From: Lachnotalea sp. AF33-28 | GTDB taxonomy: Bacteria; Bacillota; Clostridia; Lachnospirales; Lachnospiraceae | Reading direction: 5' to 3' | Assembly (NCBI RefSeq): GCF_003477885.1 | Contig: NZ_QUEE01000001.1 | Coordinates: 462,992-526,991 of the forward strand | Length of the DNA: 64,000 bases | Program-made: the position numbers and the translations under genes | Notes under the pieces: generated by a model | Told to the model about the DNA's origin: nothing | What the model saw: only the letters and a program-made list of their open reading frames with translations | Databases searched by the model: none | In this document: positions 50,457 through 59,666 of the stretch, in pieces | Layout: every line of letters starts with the position of its first letter | Position numbering within the stretch: position 1 is the stretch's first letter

Positions 50457-52289
50457 ATGTCCAAATTAAAAACAGCAATCACGCGTATCACTGACAGCAT
50501 TTCTCTGAAAGCAAAAATACAGCTTATATTTTTTCTGTTCCTGATTATTCCTCTTCTACTCTTTACCCTGATCTCGTATCTGAAGACGAATCGTCTGATA
50601 CTGAGCCAGACCCTCTCCTATATGAGTCAGTCCTATGATGAATGCGTGTCCATTCTGGACCGCTATTTTCTAAGCATGTCCAACTCTATGGACAATATAC
50701 TGTCCAGCGAAGACATTTATCAAATGGCGGAAAACGGCATGCACAATCCTGTTCTGGCCCGACAGGCGCAGTACCACCGCTTAAATCAGCTATTTGGATA
50801 TATGAAAAAAGTATCTGATATAGACAGGATTATGCTTTACTTAAAAAGCAGTACGCTGTATGTCCAAAACGAACAGAGTCTGCTGTCCCTAAATGCCTTT
50901 GAGAATTCCGAATGGTATCAGTCGCTCCTGAAACAGAATAAAAGCCGTTTTTGGCTGCCTCCGGGTTATATTACAGAAAGTGACGGAAGGCCTTCTCCGT
51001 ATTTTTCTTATGTCAGCATTTTATACTCACCTCAGGAGCTCACGCAACCAATGGGACTAATGCGTGTGGATATCTCGCAGAACAAAATCACACAAATCCT
51101 GAAGGATGTACCCTTGTCCGAGGATGTCACCATATGTCTGACCGATGAGACGGCTTCATTTTTTGACAGGGATGGAAAAGCAGGAGACTTCTCCTATGCG
51201 GATATTACTGATTCCTCTACTAGCGCCGGCCAGCACCAATGGGAGTTTGTTGCATACAGGGATGAAAAATATATACTGCGCTCCGAAAGCCTGGTTCCAT
51301 CGGGATGGTATCTGACCGCAGCCCTCCCCAGACATTCTATTTTTTCCGCACAGCATCAGCTGTACCAGGATTTGCTGACAGGGCTGTTTCTGATCGGCGT
51401 AATCTCCTATGTCCTGGCATGTATTACAGCCAATTCCAGCCTGAAACGGCTTTATTTTCTTAATAAAGAGATTAAAAAGATGGAAAAAGGGGATTTTGGT
51501 ATTCATCTGACTCCTTCCGGCAGGGATGAAATTGGAGAAATTATGAACAGCTTTCTGTCTATGAGCAGACGGATGAAGGAAATGATTGATGAACGCTATG
51601 AGATGGGGCAGGCAATTAAAAGCGCAGAACTTAATGCCCTACAAGCACAGATTAACCCGCATTTTCTTTATAATTCGATGGATTTAATCAACTGTATCGC
51701 CATTCAAAACAATGTACCCCAGATCACGGAAATGGTAGCCGCTCTGGTCCGATTTTACAGATTAAGCCTCAACAGCGGAAATGAGACCGTCACACTGCGA
51801 CAGGAGCTTATGCATGTTAAGACATACATACAAATACAGAATATGCGTTTTGAAGAGAAGATATATTTTTCCTGCAATGAGGAAGAATGGATGGACAACT
51901 GTATCATTCCCAAAATCATTCTTCAGCCTCTCGCAGAGAATGCCATTATCCATGGGATTCTGGAAAACGAAAATCAAACCGGCCGTATTGACATCCGCTT
52001 TTCAAGGGAGCATTCACCGTCCGGAAAGGACGAAATTTATATCCGCATGAAGGATGACGGAGTGGGAATGCCGCCGGAACTTTTGGAGCGAATACTCTGG
52101 GAAGACTGTTCCCATCAGGGTTCCGGTTATGGGGTCAAAAATGTAAATGTACGGCTACAATTATACTTCGGACCTAACTACGGACTCTGCTATAAAAGCT
52201 GCCAGCCGGGTGGGACCGAAGTAACTGTCCACATCCCGGCTGTAACTGCCGACGCAGATTCGGAGACAAGGAAATCATCACCGATGTAA
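50457..52289 (+). CDS. YesM-type sensor histidine kinase
   Basis: 610 aa. Two membrane helices (about 20-42 and 300-320) flank an extracellular Cache-like sensor. HAMP about 325-380, with the YesM/LytS-type His kinase motif INPHFLYNSMD (His near residue 401) and an ATPase domain with EWMDNCIIPKIILQPLAENA, cited by region, plus DDGVGMPPELLER and GSGYGVKNV. It should sense an external sugar or its binding protein and phosphorylate the YesN-type partner. The last 14 or so codons, TADADSETRKSSPM, run into a trpA-like scrap. Confidence 0.93.
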   Translation: MSKLKTAITRITDSISLKAKIQLIFFLFLIIPLLLFTLISYLKTNRLILSQTLSYMSQSYDECVSILDRYFLSMSNSMDNILSSEDIYQMAENGMHNPVLARQAQYHRLNQLFGYMKKVSDIDRIMLYLKSSTLYVQNEQSLLSLNAFENSEWYQSLLKQNKSRFWLPPGYITESDGRPSPYFSYVSILYSPQELTQPMGLMRVDISQNKITQILKDVPLSEDVTICLTDETASFFDRDGKAGDFSYADITDSSTSAGQHQWEFVAYRDEKYILRSESLVPSGWYLTAALPRHSIFSAQHQLYQDLLTGLFLIGVISYVLACITANSSLKRLYFLNKEIKKMEKGDFGIHLTPSGRDEIGEIMNSFLSMSRRMKEMIDERYEMGQAIKSAELNALQAQINPHFLYNSMDLINCIAIQNNVPQITEMVAALVRFYRLSLNSGNETVTLRQELMHVKTYIQIQNMRFEEKIYFSCNEEEWMDNCIIPKIILQPLAENAIIHGILENENQTGRIDIRFSREHSPSGKDEIYIRMKDDGVGMPPELLERILWEDCSHQGSGYGVKNVNVRLQLYFGPNYGLCYKSCQPGGTEVTVHIPAVTADADSETRKSSPM

Positions 52290-52312
52290 CGGAGATGGTC
52301 CCGCTAATTAAG
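52268..52312 (+). pseudogene. 45-bp trpA-like fragment
   Basis: These 45 bases match trpA 38385-38429 at 37 positions by my alignment, without gaps. In trpA frame the fragment reads KEIITDVTEMVPLIK against KEITTDVAEMVSLVK; most differences are third-position or conservative. It overlaps the yesM stop codon. It may be the remnant of a second trpA interrupted by insertion of the sugar locus. Confidence 0.5.
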
Positions 52313-52320
52313 TGCCTTTA

Positions 52321-53235
52321 TCACTGTTTCAAAAATTCCTCTGCCTGCCGTTTATACTCTTCCTGAATCGCATCCAAGCCGGCCTTTTTCAGTTCACTGC
52401 GGTATTCCGCATAGGTGGCCTCCACGTCATCGGCAAATCCGAATTCGAGAACCGATGCATATTTGGAACGCACTGCACTTACTGTAGCGATTTCGTTCTT
52501 AACATTAGTATCGTCAAAACTCATAAGGCTTAGCTCGGCTGTATAATGGTTCTGATCAAAACCTTCTAACATAGACAGATAATTGAAAGCTGAATCCTTG
52601 CTGATACGTGGCAGGTTCAGGTTCCAACCCATCCCGAAGCCGCCGAACGGATCCGGCACATCCGGAAGCATTGTGATATCATCATCGCCTTCGGCATCCC
52701 AATCCGTGCCTTTAACGCCATAAACCGAGAGGTCAAAGTAATCCCGATCCTGGCTTAACAGATCCAGAACCATCAGGGCTCTCTCCGCATTTTTCGACTT
52801 GGCATTGATTGCGGTTCCGTTATTAATAATAGGGTTTGTTCCGGTGGGCACATCGGGCAGTATATCCACCATCTCCGGCTTCCACTCCGGATGGTTTGTC
52901 ATTGTATCCACATAAAAATTATTGATGCTGATCGGCGCATGGCAGATGGTTGCCGTTTTGCCCTTGTGGCCTCATCCGTCTGGCTTAAAGCATTTTGTGA
53001 CCAGTAACCGTTCTCACGGAAGGACTTGATCAGCTTATAATTCTCTATATCATAGGCTTCGGTATCCAAAAACTTCACATTGGAAGGATCGCTGGAATCC
53101 ACTACGCCGAACGGGATTGTGTCATTATAGGTGATAAATGTATGCTCGTTATACCATTCGGCAGGATATGTGGAGAAATTTTTAAGGTTATAGGTACACT
53201 CGGACCCGATCGCTCCGCCATCGCATAGGGCAGGT
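52321..53235 (-). pseudogene. Truncated, frameshifted LplA-like binding-protein gene
   Basis: The C-terminal part of a family 1 binding protein: frame one runs from 52321 to about 52970 (ending EEYKRQAEEFLKQ), while the N-terminal portion continues in another frame (SSDPSNVKFLDTEAYDIENY to SQTDEATR), so there is a frameshift near 52967. The first half, including signal peptide and lipobox, is missing: at about 53235 the sequence passes straight into a permease gene. The layout mirrors the intact copy at 45236-46819. Confidence 0.85.
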
Positions 53236-53856
53236 GCTCATTGGCAGAATCAGCTTTTTATAGATCGTAAAATCATTTGCGCCGTCGATTTCCGCTGATT
53301 CGCTGATGGAATCAGGGATGCCGGCCATAAAGCTGCGAAAGATGATTATGTAAAAATAATTGAACAGCATGGGCAGGATCAGCGCCATCAGCGGGTGCTC
53401 CTTAAAATGCAGCGTCCGCACACAGAGCACCTACCAGGGAACCAGTCCGCCGCTGAAAATCGTGGTAAAAAACAGGAAAAAGGAAAACTGATTGCGGTAC
53501 TTATAATCCTTTCTGGAAAGCACATAACCTGTCATCGAACAGATGAACATCAGCAGGGCGGTCCCCACTACGGTTATAAACACGGTGATTGTGTAAGCTC
53601 GCAGGATCGTGGCCGGTACAGCGAATACATACTCATATGCTTCCAGCGTAAATTCACGGGGAAAAAGGCTGAACCCGTATTTCTGCACCGCTTCGTTAGA
53701 GGAGAGGGAAGCGCTGATGATCAGTATAAAGGGCAGAAGGGTCACAAGCGCCAATACGGTCAGTATAACATAACTAACGAGATCAAAAACAGTCCTGTCC
53801 AATGACTTTTTTATCTTACCGCCGGGACGCCGCAAAGAGGATAATACCTGAATCAT
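53236..53856 (-). pseudogene. Truncated LplC-like permease gene with internal stop
   Basis: It starts MIQVLSSLRRPGGKIKKSLD and matches the LplC type (SLFPREFTLEAYEYVF, then FTTIFSGGLVPW). An in-frame TAG follows that tryptophan (near 53431), where a tyrosine codon would be expected, and the same frame then continues VLCVRTLHFKEHPLMALILP. The EAA loop SESAEIDGANDFTIYKKLILP is present, but after LPMST the gene is fused to the binding-protein remnant. About 70 C-terminal residues are gone. Confidence 0.87.
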
Positions 53857-53882
53857 GGAAAAAACCTCCGTTTCTTAATGTA

Positions 53883-54683
53883 TTAGAATAAAGCATAGTC
53901 CAGCTGTACCTTCTTCACAATCGTATTGACCGAAAGGATGATGACAAACCCGATGACGGACTGGTAAACTCCCGCTGCCGCAGACATGCCGATATTTGCC
54001 GTCTGTGTGAGTGAACGGTATACAAAGGTGTCCACAATATCGGTCACGTTGTACAGGAGGGGATTGTTCCCCGTCAGATTGTAGAACATGCCGAAGTCGC
54101 CTTTGATGATATTGCCCAGATAGAGCAGTATAATCGTGATGACGGTGGGCTTTAAGTTCGGCAGGGTGATTTTGCTCACCTTCTGCATCATGCCGGCCCC
54201 GTCTATGGATGCCGCCTCGTAAATCTCCTGATCTATGCCCGTGATCGCCGACAGATATACCACAGTGCCGTAGCCAATCTGCTTCCACGCCTGAAAAGCG
54301 ACGATGATCAGAGGCCACCATTTCGGTTCATTCATAATGTTCATTCTTTCCATGCCCAGGGCGGTCAGCATCGTATTTAAAGCGCCGGTTTCATAGTTTA
54401 AGAGATTATACAGCATCCCTCCCACCACAACCCAGGATATGAAAAAGGGGAGCAGCAAAACACTCTGTGCAAATTTCTTGAAGCGCTTGTTCATCACTTC
54501 CGAGAGAAGCACCGCCGCGCCCACCTGGAGGAACACGCCCAGGCCTGTAAAATCCATGTTGTAGAGCAGCGTATTTAACGTAACCCCAAAGGCTGAGCCG
54601 GATGTCATAAAATACTTAAAATTGTTACGGTTTTTTGTACATAATGACTGTTTTCCAAAAATTGAATTGAAAAAACTGTGCAT
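53883..54683 (-). pseudogene. N-terminally truncated LplB-like permease gene
   Basis: Reads as 266 codons, against 301 in the intact copy. The body from FKYFMTSGSAFGVTLNTLLY to the end KKVQLDYALF matches LplB, with the EAA loop IYEAASIDGAGMMQKVSKI. The first membrane helix and its leader are lost; the N-terminus MHSFFNSIFGKQSLCTKNR is unlike the family. With both partners broken it is probably non-functional. Confidence 0.75.
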
Positions 54684-54730
54684 TCTGCTAACATATAAGT
54701 AATACAGTCAGATGCAAGGGAGGACAGGTT

Positions 54731-57273
54731 ATGTATCATGTGCTGATCGCCGATGATGAAGCTGTCACACGCAACGGTTTAAAGGTATTCCCGGACTGGA
54801 AGTCTCTGGGCATAACGCAGGTGCTCCTGGCCGCAGACGGCGCAGAAGCGCTGCGCCTGGCACGCCAGGAACGGCCGGACATTGTGATTTCGGACATCCG
54901 CATGCCGAAGCTTAACGGCATCGCATTTGCTGCAAGACTGCGTGAGGTCATCCCCACTGCAGACTGATTTTTATCAGCGGCTATTCCGACAAGGAATATC
55001 TTAAATCCGCTATCTCGCTGCGAGCTATCCGCTATGTCGAAAAACCCATCGCCCCACAGGAACTCTATGAGGCGCTGAAAGAAGCGGTGTCCGAACTGGA
55101 AAATGAAAAGATGGTAACAAATCTCACGGACCGCGGAGAACTGGTGATGCAGGAGCTGGCATTAAAGCTCACCGAGACCAGAGGCGAGGAAGACTCCCTG
55201 CGAGAAAAGCTCCGGCTTGCCTGCCCTGCGCTTTTACAGCACGGAAAGTACCGCACTGTCCTGTTTGAACAGAGTGGGGACGCACCGGTCCTGGGGTCGG
55301 CGTACCGGGAGTTGGAGGCACAGGCCTGCGCAGTGTTCGGGCCGTGCCTCATGGCCCATTCCGGAAAAAGCCGTCTAAAGTGCGGGCCTGTCTGCCCGGA
55401 GACATCTCCTGCTGTCTGGCTGCGGGCGAGTGCGTTTCCTCTCTGAATGCGCTGCATCGCTCCTGTGAAACGGCGGAACTGGCCCTGCGCGCTTTTCTTT
55501 ACAGGCTATGACACCTGCCTGATCTACGGTCAGGACAGCGCGCGCAGGTATGTCCTCGCACAGGATCGCGCGCGCAGGTATGTCCTCGCACAGGATCGCG
55601 CGGACGCCTTTGAGGGCCTGCTGCGAAACAGCCGCAAGGAAGAAGCCTCTGCCTGGCTCGCACAGATGGCGGAGGGGCTTTTAAGATGCCCCGCAACCGA
55701 TGAGAGCTATGTGCGGCACATACTGTTCCAGTTCGCAGGCCGGATATACGGTGTTGCACAGGAGAGGGGCATCTCCCTGACCGCAGAAGGCAATGATCCC
55801 GGCGCCCTGCGGCAGTCATTTTTTTCTGGCGGTTTCTTCCCGGATCTGTATGCTGTTCTCTGTGACCTGCTGGATCACCTGTTCTCCAAATGGGATGCGA
55901 TGTGCCAAAACCGTCCTGTCTATCTGGTACGGCAGTTTATCGAGCAGAATTATGCGGACAGCACGCTCTCCATACAGGATATAGCCGACAGCGTACATCT
56001 GACCCCTTCGCATATCTGCCATATTTTTAAGAAAGAGACAGGACAGACCGTCAATCAGTACATGACCTCGCTGCGCATAGAAAAGGCGAAGCTGCTGCTG
56101 CGCCGGCCCGATATCCGGCTGGCATCCGTCACTGAACAGATCGGCTATACCGATACCAACTATTTCACCAGACAGTTTAAGAAAGAGGAGTTCTTTGCTA
56201 ACAGGGAATTGGCCGACGCCGCGGTAGCCCGGCCGGAAGTGTGGGTATCCCATAAGCTCGGAGAAGAAACTTACTCTTTCGGCGCCATACAGATAAAGGG
56301 CAGTGACTGGCAGCTCATTTCTGTCATTCCGTACAGCGAGATCCGCGCCGCATCCAACGCGATACGGATGCAGATGGTATTTATCATGGCCGTAATCGCG
56401 CTGTGCGCATGGATCGCCGCTTATCTGGTGGCGGACAGCATCACGCGCCGCATCAACCTGCTGACAAAGCACATTAAAAAGGTACAGGAGGGTGATTTCA
56501 GCGTCATTGTCAACATGAAGGGCAGCGACGAAATCAGCGAGCTGGCGCATAACTACAACTATATGCTGGAACAGTTGGAGCGCTATGCCAGGCTGCAGTT
56601 TCAGTCCGGGGCCGACTTAAAGGCCGCCGAACTCAAGGCGCTGCAGGCGCAGATCAACCCGCACTTTTTATATAACACCCTTGAACTCATCAACTGGATG
56701 GCGCTCACTAAAAATGCGCCGGAAATCTCCGAAATCGTCCAGGCGCTGGCGAAATTTTACAAGCTGAGCCTAAGCCGCGGCAGGGATGAGATACCGATAC
56801 GGGATGAACTGGCGCATATTGAAACCTATGTGCAGCTGCAGAACTACCGCTATGAGAACCGCATCCGTCTGAATCTGGAGGTGGATCCGTCGCTATACGA
56901 GTACCGCATTCTGAAGCTCATTTTACAGCCAGTGGTGGAAAATGCGATTCTGCACGGAATCCTGGAGTCCGAACAGTGTCAGGGAACCATAACCGTATGC
57001 GGTGCGATGGCAGGCGGTGACATCATGCTGACTGTGGAAGATGACGGCATCGGCATGACGCCCCAGCAGATGGCCGTCATGCTGGGCGAAGCGCCCGCGC
57101 CCATCAAGAGGCCCGGACACGGTTATGGCATCAGCAATGTGATCAAGCGCATACACCTCTACTATGGGGAAAAATACGGTATACGCTGTGAGAGCGAACC
57201 AGGCAGCGGCAGCCGCGTCATCATCTCTATCGCCGCTATACAGGAAGGAATACAAGAGCCGGGGCCGCGCTAA
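54731..57273 (+). pseudogene. Decayed yesN fused in frame to the 3' part of yesM
   Basis: It begins as a good receiver domain (MYHVLIADDEAVTRNG, DIVISDIRMPKLNG), then hits a frameshift near 54964 (VIPTAD stop; the other frame reads FISGYSDKEYLKSAI). Two further shifts lie near 55378 and 55490. The AraC domain follows (LTPSHICHIFKKETGQTVNQ, about 55999-56190). It then runs straight in frame from RQFKKE into the kinase's sensor end, membrane helix (VFIMAVIALCAWIAAYLV), HAMP, INPHFLYNTLE and ATPase (DDGIGMTPQQM). A deletion has thus joined regulator and kinase. The 55447-57273 frame is open, 608 codons. Confidence 0.85.
55539..55598 (+). repeat. 30-bp tandem duplication in the pseudogene
   Basis: Two adjacent 30-bp copies (period 30, for example CGCGCAGGTA at 55541 and 55571) encode ARRYVLAQDR twice. 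It keeps frame and has no counterpart in the intact yesN. Confidence 0.85.
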
Positions 57274-57300
57274 GCGGTCCCGGCTCCCGTATTTCTTTTT
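57256..57300 (+). terminator. Terminator after the decayed yesNM copy
   Basis: GAGCCGGGGCCGC (57256-57268) pairs with GCGGTCCCGGCTC (57274-57286), followed by ATTTCTTTTT. Confidence 0.85.
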
Positions 57301-57318
57301 CGCACTCTTGCAGCAGCC

Positions 57319-57882
57319 TCAGCTGCGTTTCACGCTATATCCGAACTTTCCCTTCCAACTGCCGATTCCGAAATAGTCCCCATGAGAATACACGATGGGC
57401 TTCGCCTTTTCCAGGCAGAATCTGCCCTTCTCATCCATCAGGCCTTCATCCACCTGGACCGCCTGCACATCCGCCAGAAACATGTGATGTGAGCCCAGCT
57501 CCATCACCTGGCGCACGCTGCATTCTATATTTACAGGACATTCCTCTATGACCGGCGCTGATATCCTGGCCGGTTTTCCACGGGTCAGCCGGCATTTCTC
57601 CCACTTATCCACATCTTTGCCGGACTTAACCCCACAGAAATCGGTGGCCCAGGCCAGTTTCTCCGTAGTCAGGTTGATCACAAACTCTCCGGACTCCCGG
57701 ATCATTTGATAAGAATAGCGCTCCGGCCGCACAGAAATATAGACCATCGGCGGATTGGTACAGACAGTGCCGGTCCACGCGACGGTCAGTATATTGTCCC
57801 ACCCGCTCTTGTCCGCAGCGCTGACAAGCACTGCGGGCAGGGGGTAAATCATATTTCCCGGTTTCCATATTTGTTTAGCCAT
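57319..57882 (-). CDS. Flavin reductase family protein (flavoredoxin-like)
   Basis: 187 aa, split-barrel FMN-binding flavin-reductase fold. Motifs: PAVLVSAADKSGWDNILTVAW, cited by region, NPPMVYISVRPERYSYQMI and GEFVINLTTEKLAWATDFCG. Clostridial flavoredoxins of this kind carry electrons. It lies at the end of the dnaB operon, starting 1 bp from dnaB's stop. Confidence 0.88.
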   Translation of the reverse strand: MAKQIWKPGNMIYPLPAVLVSAADKSGWDNILTVAWTGTVCTNPPMVYISVRPERYSYQMIRESGEFVINLTTEKLAWATDFCGVKSGKDVDKWEKCRLTRGKPARISAPVIEECPVNIECSVRQVMELGSHHMFLADVQAVQVDEGLMDEKGRFCLEKAKPIVYSHGDYFGIGSWKGKFGYSVKRS

Positions 57883-59214
57883 TTACTTCTCCATATTGAC
57901 GAATTTTGTATAATTAGGAAGCCATACGAGCTCCACTGTACCGATGGGGCCGTTTCTCTGCTTGGCGATGATGATCTCGGCGATGTTCTTTTTATCCGTG
58001 TCCTTATTGTAATAGTCGTCACGGTAGATGAACATGGCCACGTCGGCGTCCTGCTCAATGGCTCCTGACTCCCTTAAGTCGGACAGCATTGGCCGGTGAT
58101 CCTGTCTGGTTTCACAGGCGCGGCTTAGCTGGGACAGCGCGATGACCGGGCAGTTAATTTCCCTGGCCAGTGCCTTTAAGGATCTGGAAATATCCGATAT
58201 CTCCTGCTGGCGGTTGTCGGAATTGCGGCCGTTGCCGCTCATCAGCTGAAGGTAGTCGATGATAACCAGCTTCAGATCCTGCTCCAGCTTGAATTTCCTG
58301 CATTTGCTTCGCAGCTCGGATATGGAGATGCCCGGGGTATCGTCTATGATCAGCTTGGAATTGCCGATCATACCCACGCTCTCCACCAGCTTCTCCCAGT
58401 CGGAATCCGTAAGGTTGCCGTTTCTTAAGGTCTGGGCATCCACCCTGGATTCCATGGCAAAGAGACGGTTCATCAGCTGTTCTTTGGACATTTCCAGACT
58501 GAATATCGCCGTACAGAAATCCTTTTTAAACACCACATGCTGGGCGATATTGAGCACAAAGGCTGTTTTTCCCATAGAGGGCCTGGCGGCAATCAGGACC
58601 AGATCCGACGGCTGCAGGCCGGAAGTGCGGTAATCCAGATCGGTAAAGCCGGTAGGAATGCCGGTCACCGCATTCTGATTTCTCGCCGCAGCCTCGATCT
58701 TTTCCAGCGTGTTCAGCGCTACCTGCCGGATTGGCACATAATCTCCGCTCCCCTTTTGCTTTAGCAGCTCAAATATGGTCTTCTCCGTATAGGCCAGAAT
58801 ATCCTCCACCTTTTCCTTGCCCAGATAGCACTCATTGGCGATCTCTTCATTGGCCTTTATCAGGCGGCGGAGCGTCGCCTTTTCATATACGATGTTTGCA
58901 TAATATTTTACATTGGATGATATAGCGACGGAATTGATGACTTCACGCAGGAACTCAATGCTGCTGACTTCGGGAGGAACATCCTTCGCCTTCAGACGGT
59001 TCTGGGTCGTGATCAGATCCACGGGCTTGCCCTCATTATAGAGTTCGACTATCGCCTCAAACATCATTCCGTATTGCCGGCCGTAAAAATCATCGGCCGT
59101 CACGATCTCCGAAGCCGTCACGATGGCATCCCGATCCATCAGCATAGAGCCTATGACTGACTGTTCCGCTTCTGTGCTGTGAGGCAGCACTCTTTTAATC
59201 AGAGCCTCTTCCAT
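57883..59214 (-). CDS. dnaB: Replicative DNA helicase
   Basis: 443 aa, DnaB/DnaC hexameric helicase. N-terminal DnaB domain (about 8-110; STEAEQSVIGSMLMD), linker helix, then the RecA-like motor with Walker A ARPSMGKT at residues 210-217, Walker B LVIIDYLQLM and SRACETRQDHRP. No intein or insertion. It unwinds DNA at the replication fork. Order gdpP-rplI-dnaB is conserved in Firmicutes. Confidence 0.98.
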   Translation of the reverse strand: MEEALIKRVLPHSTEAEQSVIGSMLMDRDAIVTASEIVTADDFYGRQYGMMFEAIVELYNEGKPVDLITTQNRLKAKDVPPEVSSIEFLREVINSVAISSNVKYYANIVYEKATLRRLIKANEEIANECYLGKEKVEDILAYTEKTIFELLKQKGSGDYVPIRQVALNTLEKIEAAARNQNAVTGIPTGFTDLDYRTSGLQPSDLVLIAARPSMGKTAFVLNIAQHVVFKKDFCTAIFSLEMSKEQLMNRLFAMESRVDAQTLRNGNLTDSDWEKLVESVGMIGNSKLIIDDTPGISISELRSKCRKFKLEQDLKLVIIDYLQLMSGNGRNSDNRQQEISDISRSLKALAREINCPVIALSQLSRACETRQDHRPMLSDLRESGAIEQDADVAMFIYRDDYYNKDTDKKNIAEIIIAKQRNGPIGTVELVWLPNYTKFVNMEK

Positions 59215-59218
59215 TTGT

Positions 59219-59665
59219 TCAACCTTCCGTCACTTTCAGCGTGAGCTGCGCCGTAACGTCCTTGTGAATCCTCACAGGGATGATGTGGCTTCCCACCGTC
59301 TTAATAGGCTCGGACAGCTGCATTTTCTTTTTATCCAGGTCGATGCCGTACTGTTCCTTGACAGCCGCGGCGATTTCCTTCGTGGACACAGAACCGAAGA
59401 TCTTGCCGCCTTCTCCGGTTTTCACCTTCAGCTCCACTTTAAACGTGCCGATTTTGGATGCCAGCTCCTGCGCCTCCGCCAGGGCCTGCGCCTCCAGCTT
59501 CTCCTGATGCTGCTTCTGCAGCTTCAGCTCATTCATATTTTTGGAATTCGCCTCGATTCCAAGTTTCTTAGGCAGAATATAGTTTCTGGCATATCCGTCG
59601 TTCACGCTGACGACCTGCCCCTTCTTTCCCAGTGATTTCACATCTTCCAATAATACTACCTGCAT
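59219..59665 (-). CDS. rplI: 50S ribosomal protein L9
   Basis: 148 aa, MQVVLLEDVKSLGKKGQVVSVNDGYARNYILP at the N-terminus, cited by region, then the long connecting helix rich in K, Q, E and A, and the C-terminal globular domain with KIFGSVSTKEIAAAVKEQYG. It binds 23S rRNA near L1. It lies 1 bp after gdpP and 4 bp before dnaB. Confidence 0.98.
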   Translation of the reverse strand: MQVVLLEDVKSLGKKGQVVSVNDGYARNYILPKKLGIEANSKNMNELKLQKQHQEKLEAQALAEAQELASKIGTFKVELKVKTGEGGKIFGSVSTKEIAAAVKEQYGIDLDKKKMQLSEPIKTVGSHIIPVRIHKDVTAQLTLKVTEG

Positions 59666-59666
59666 C

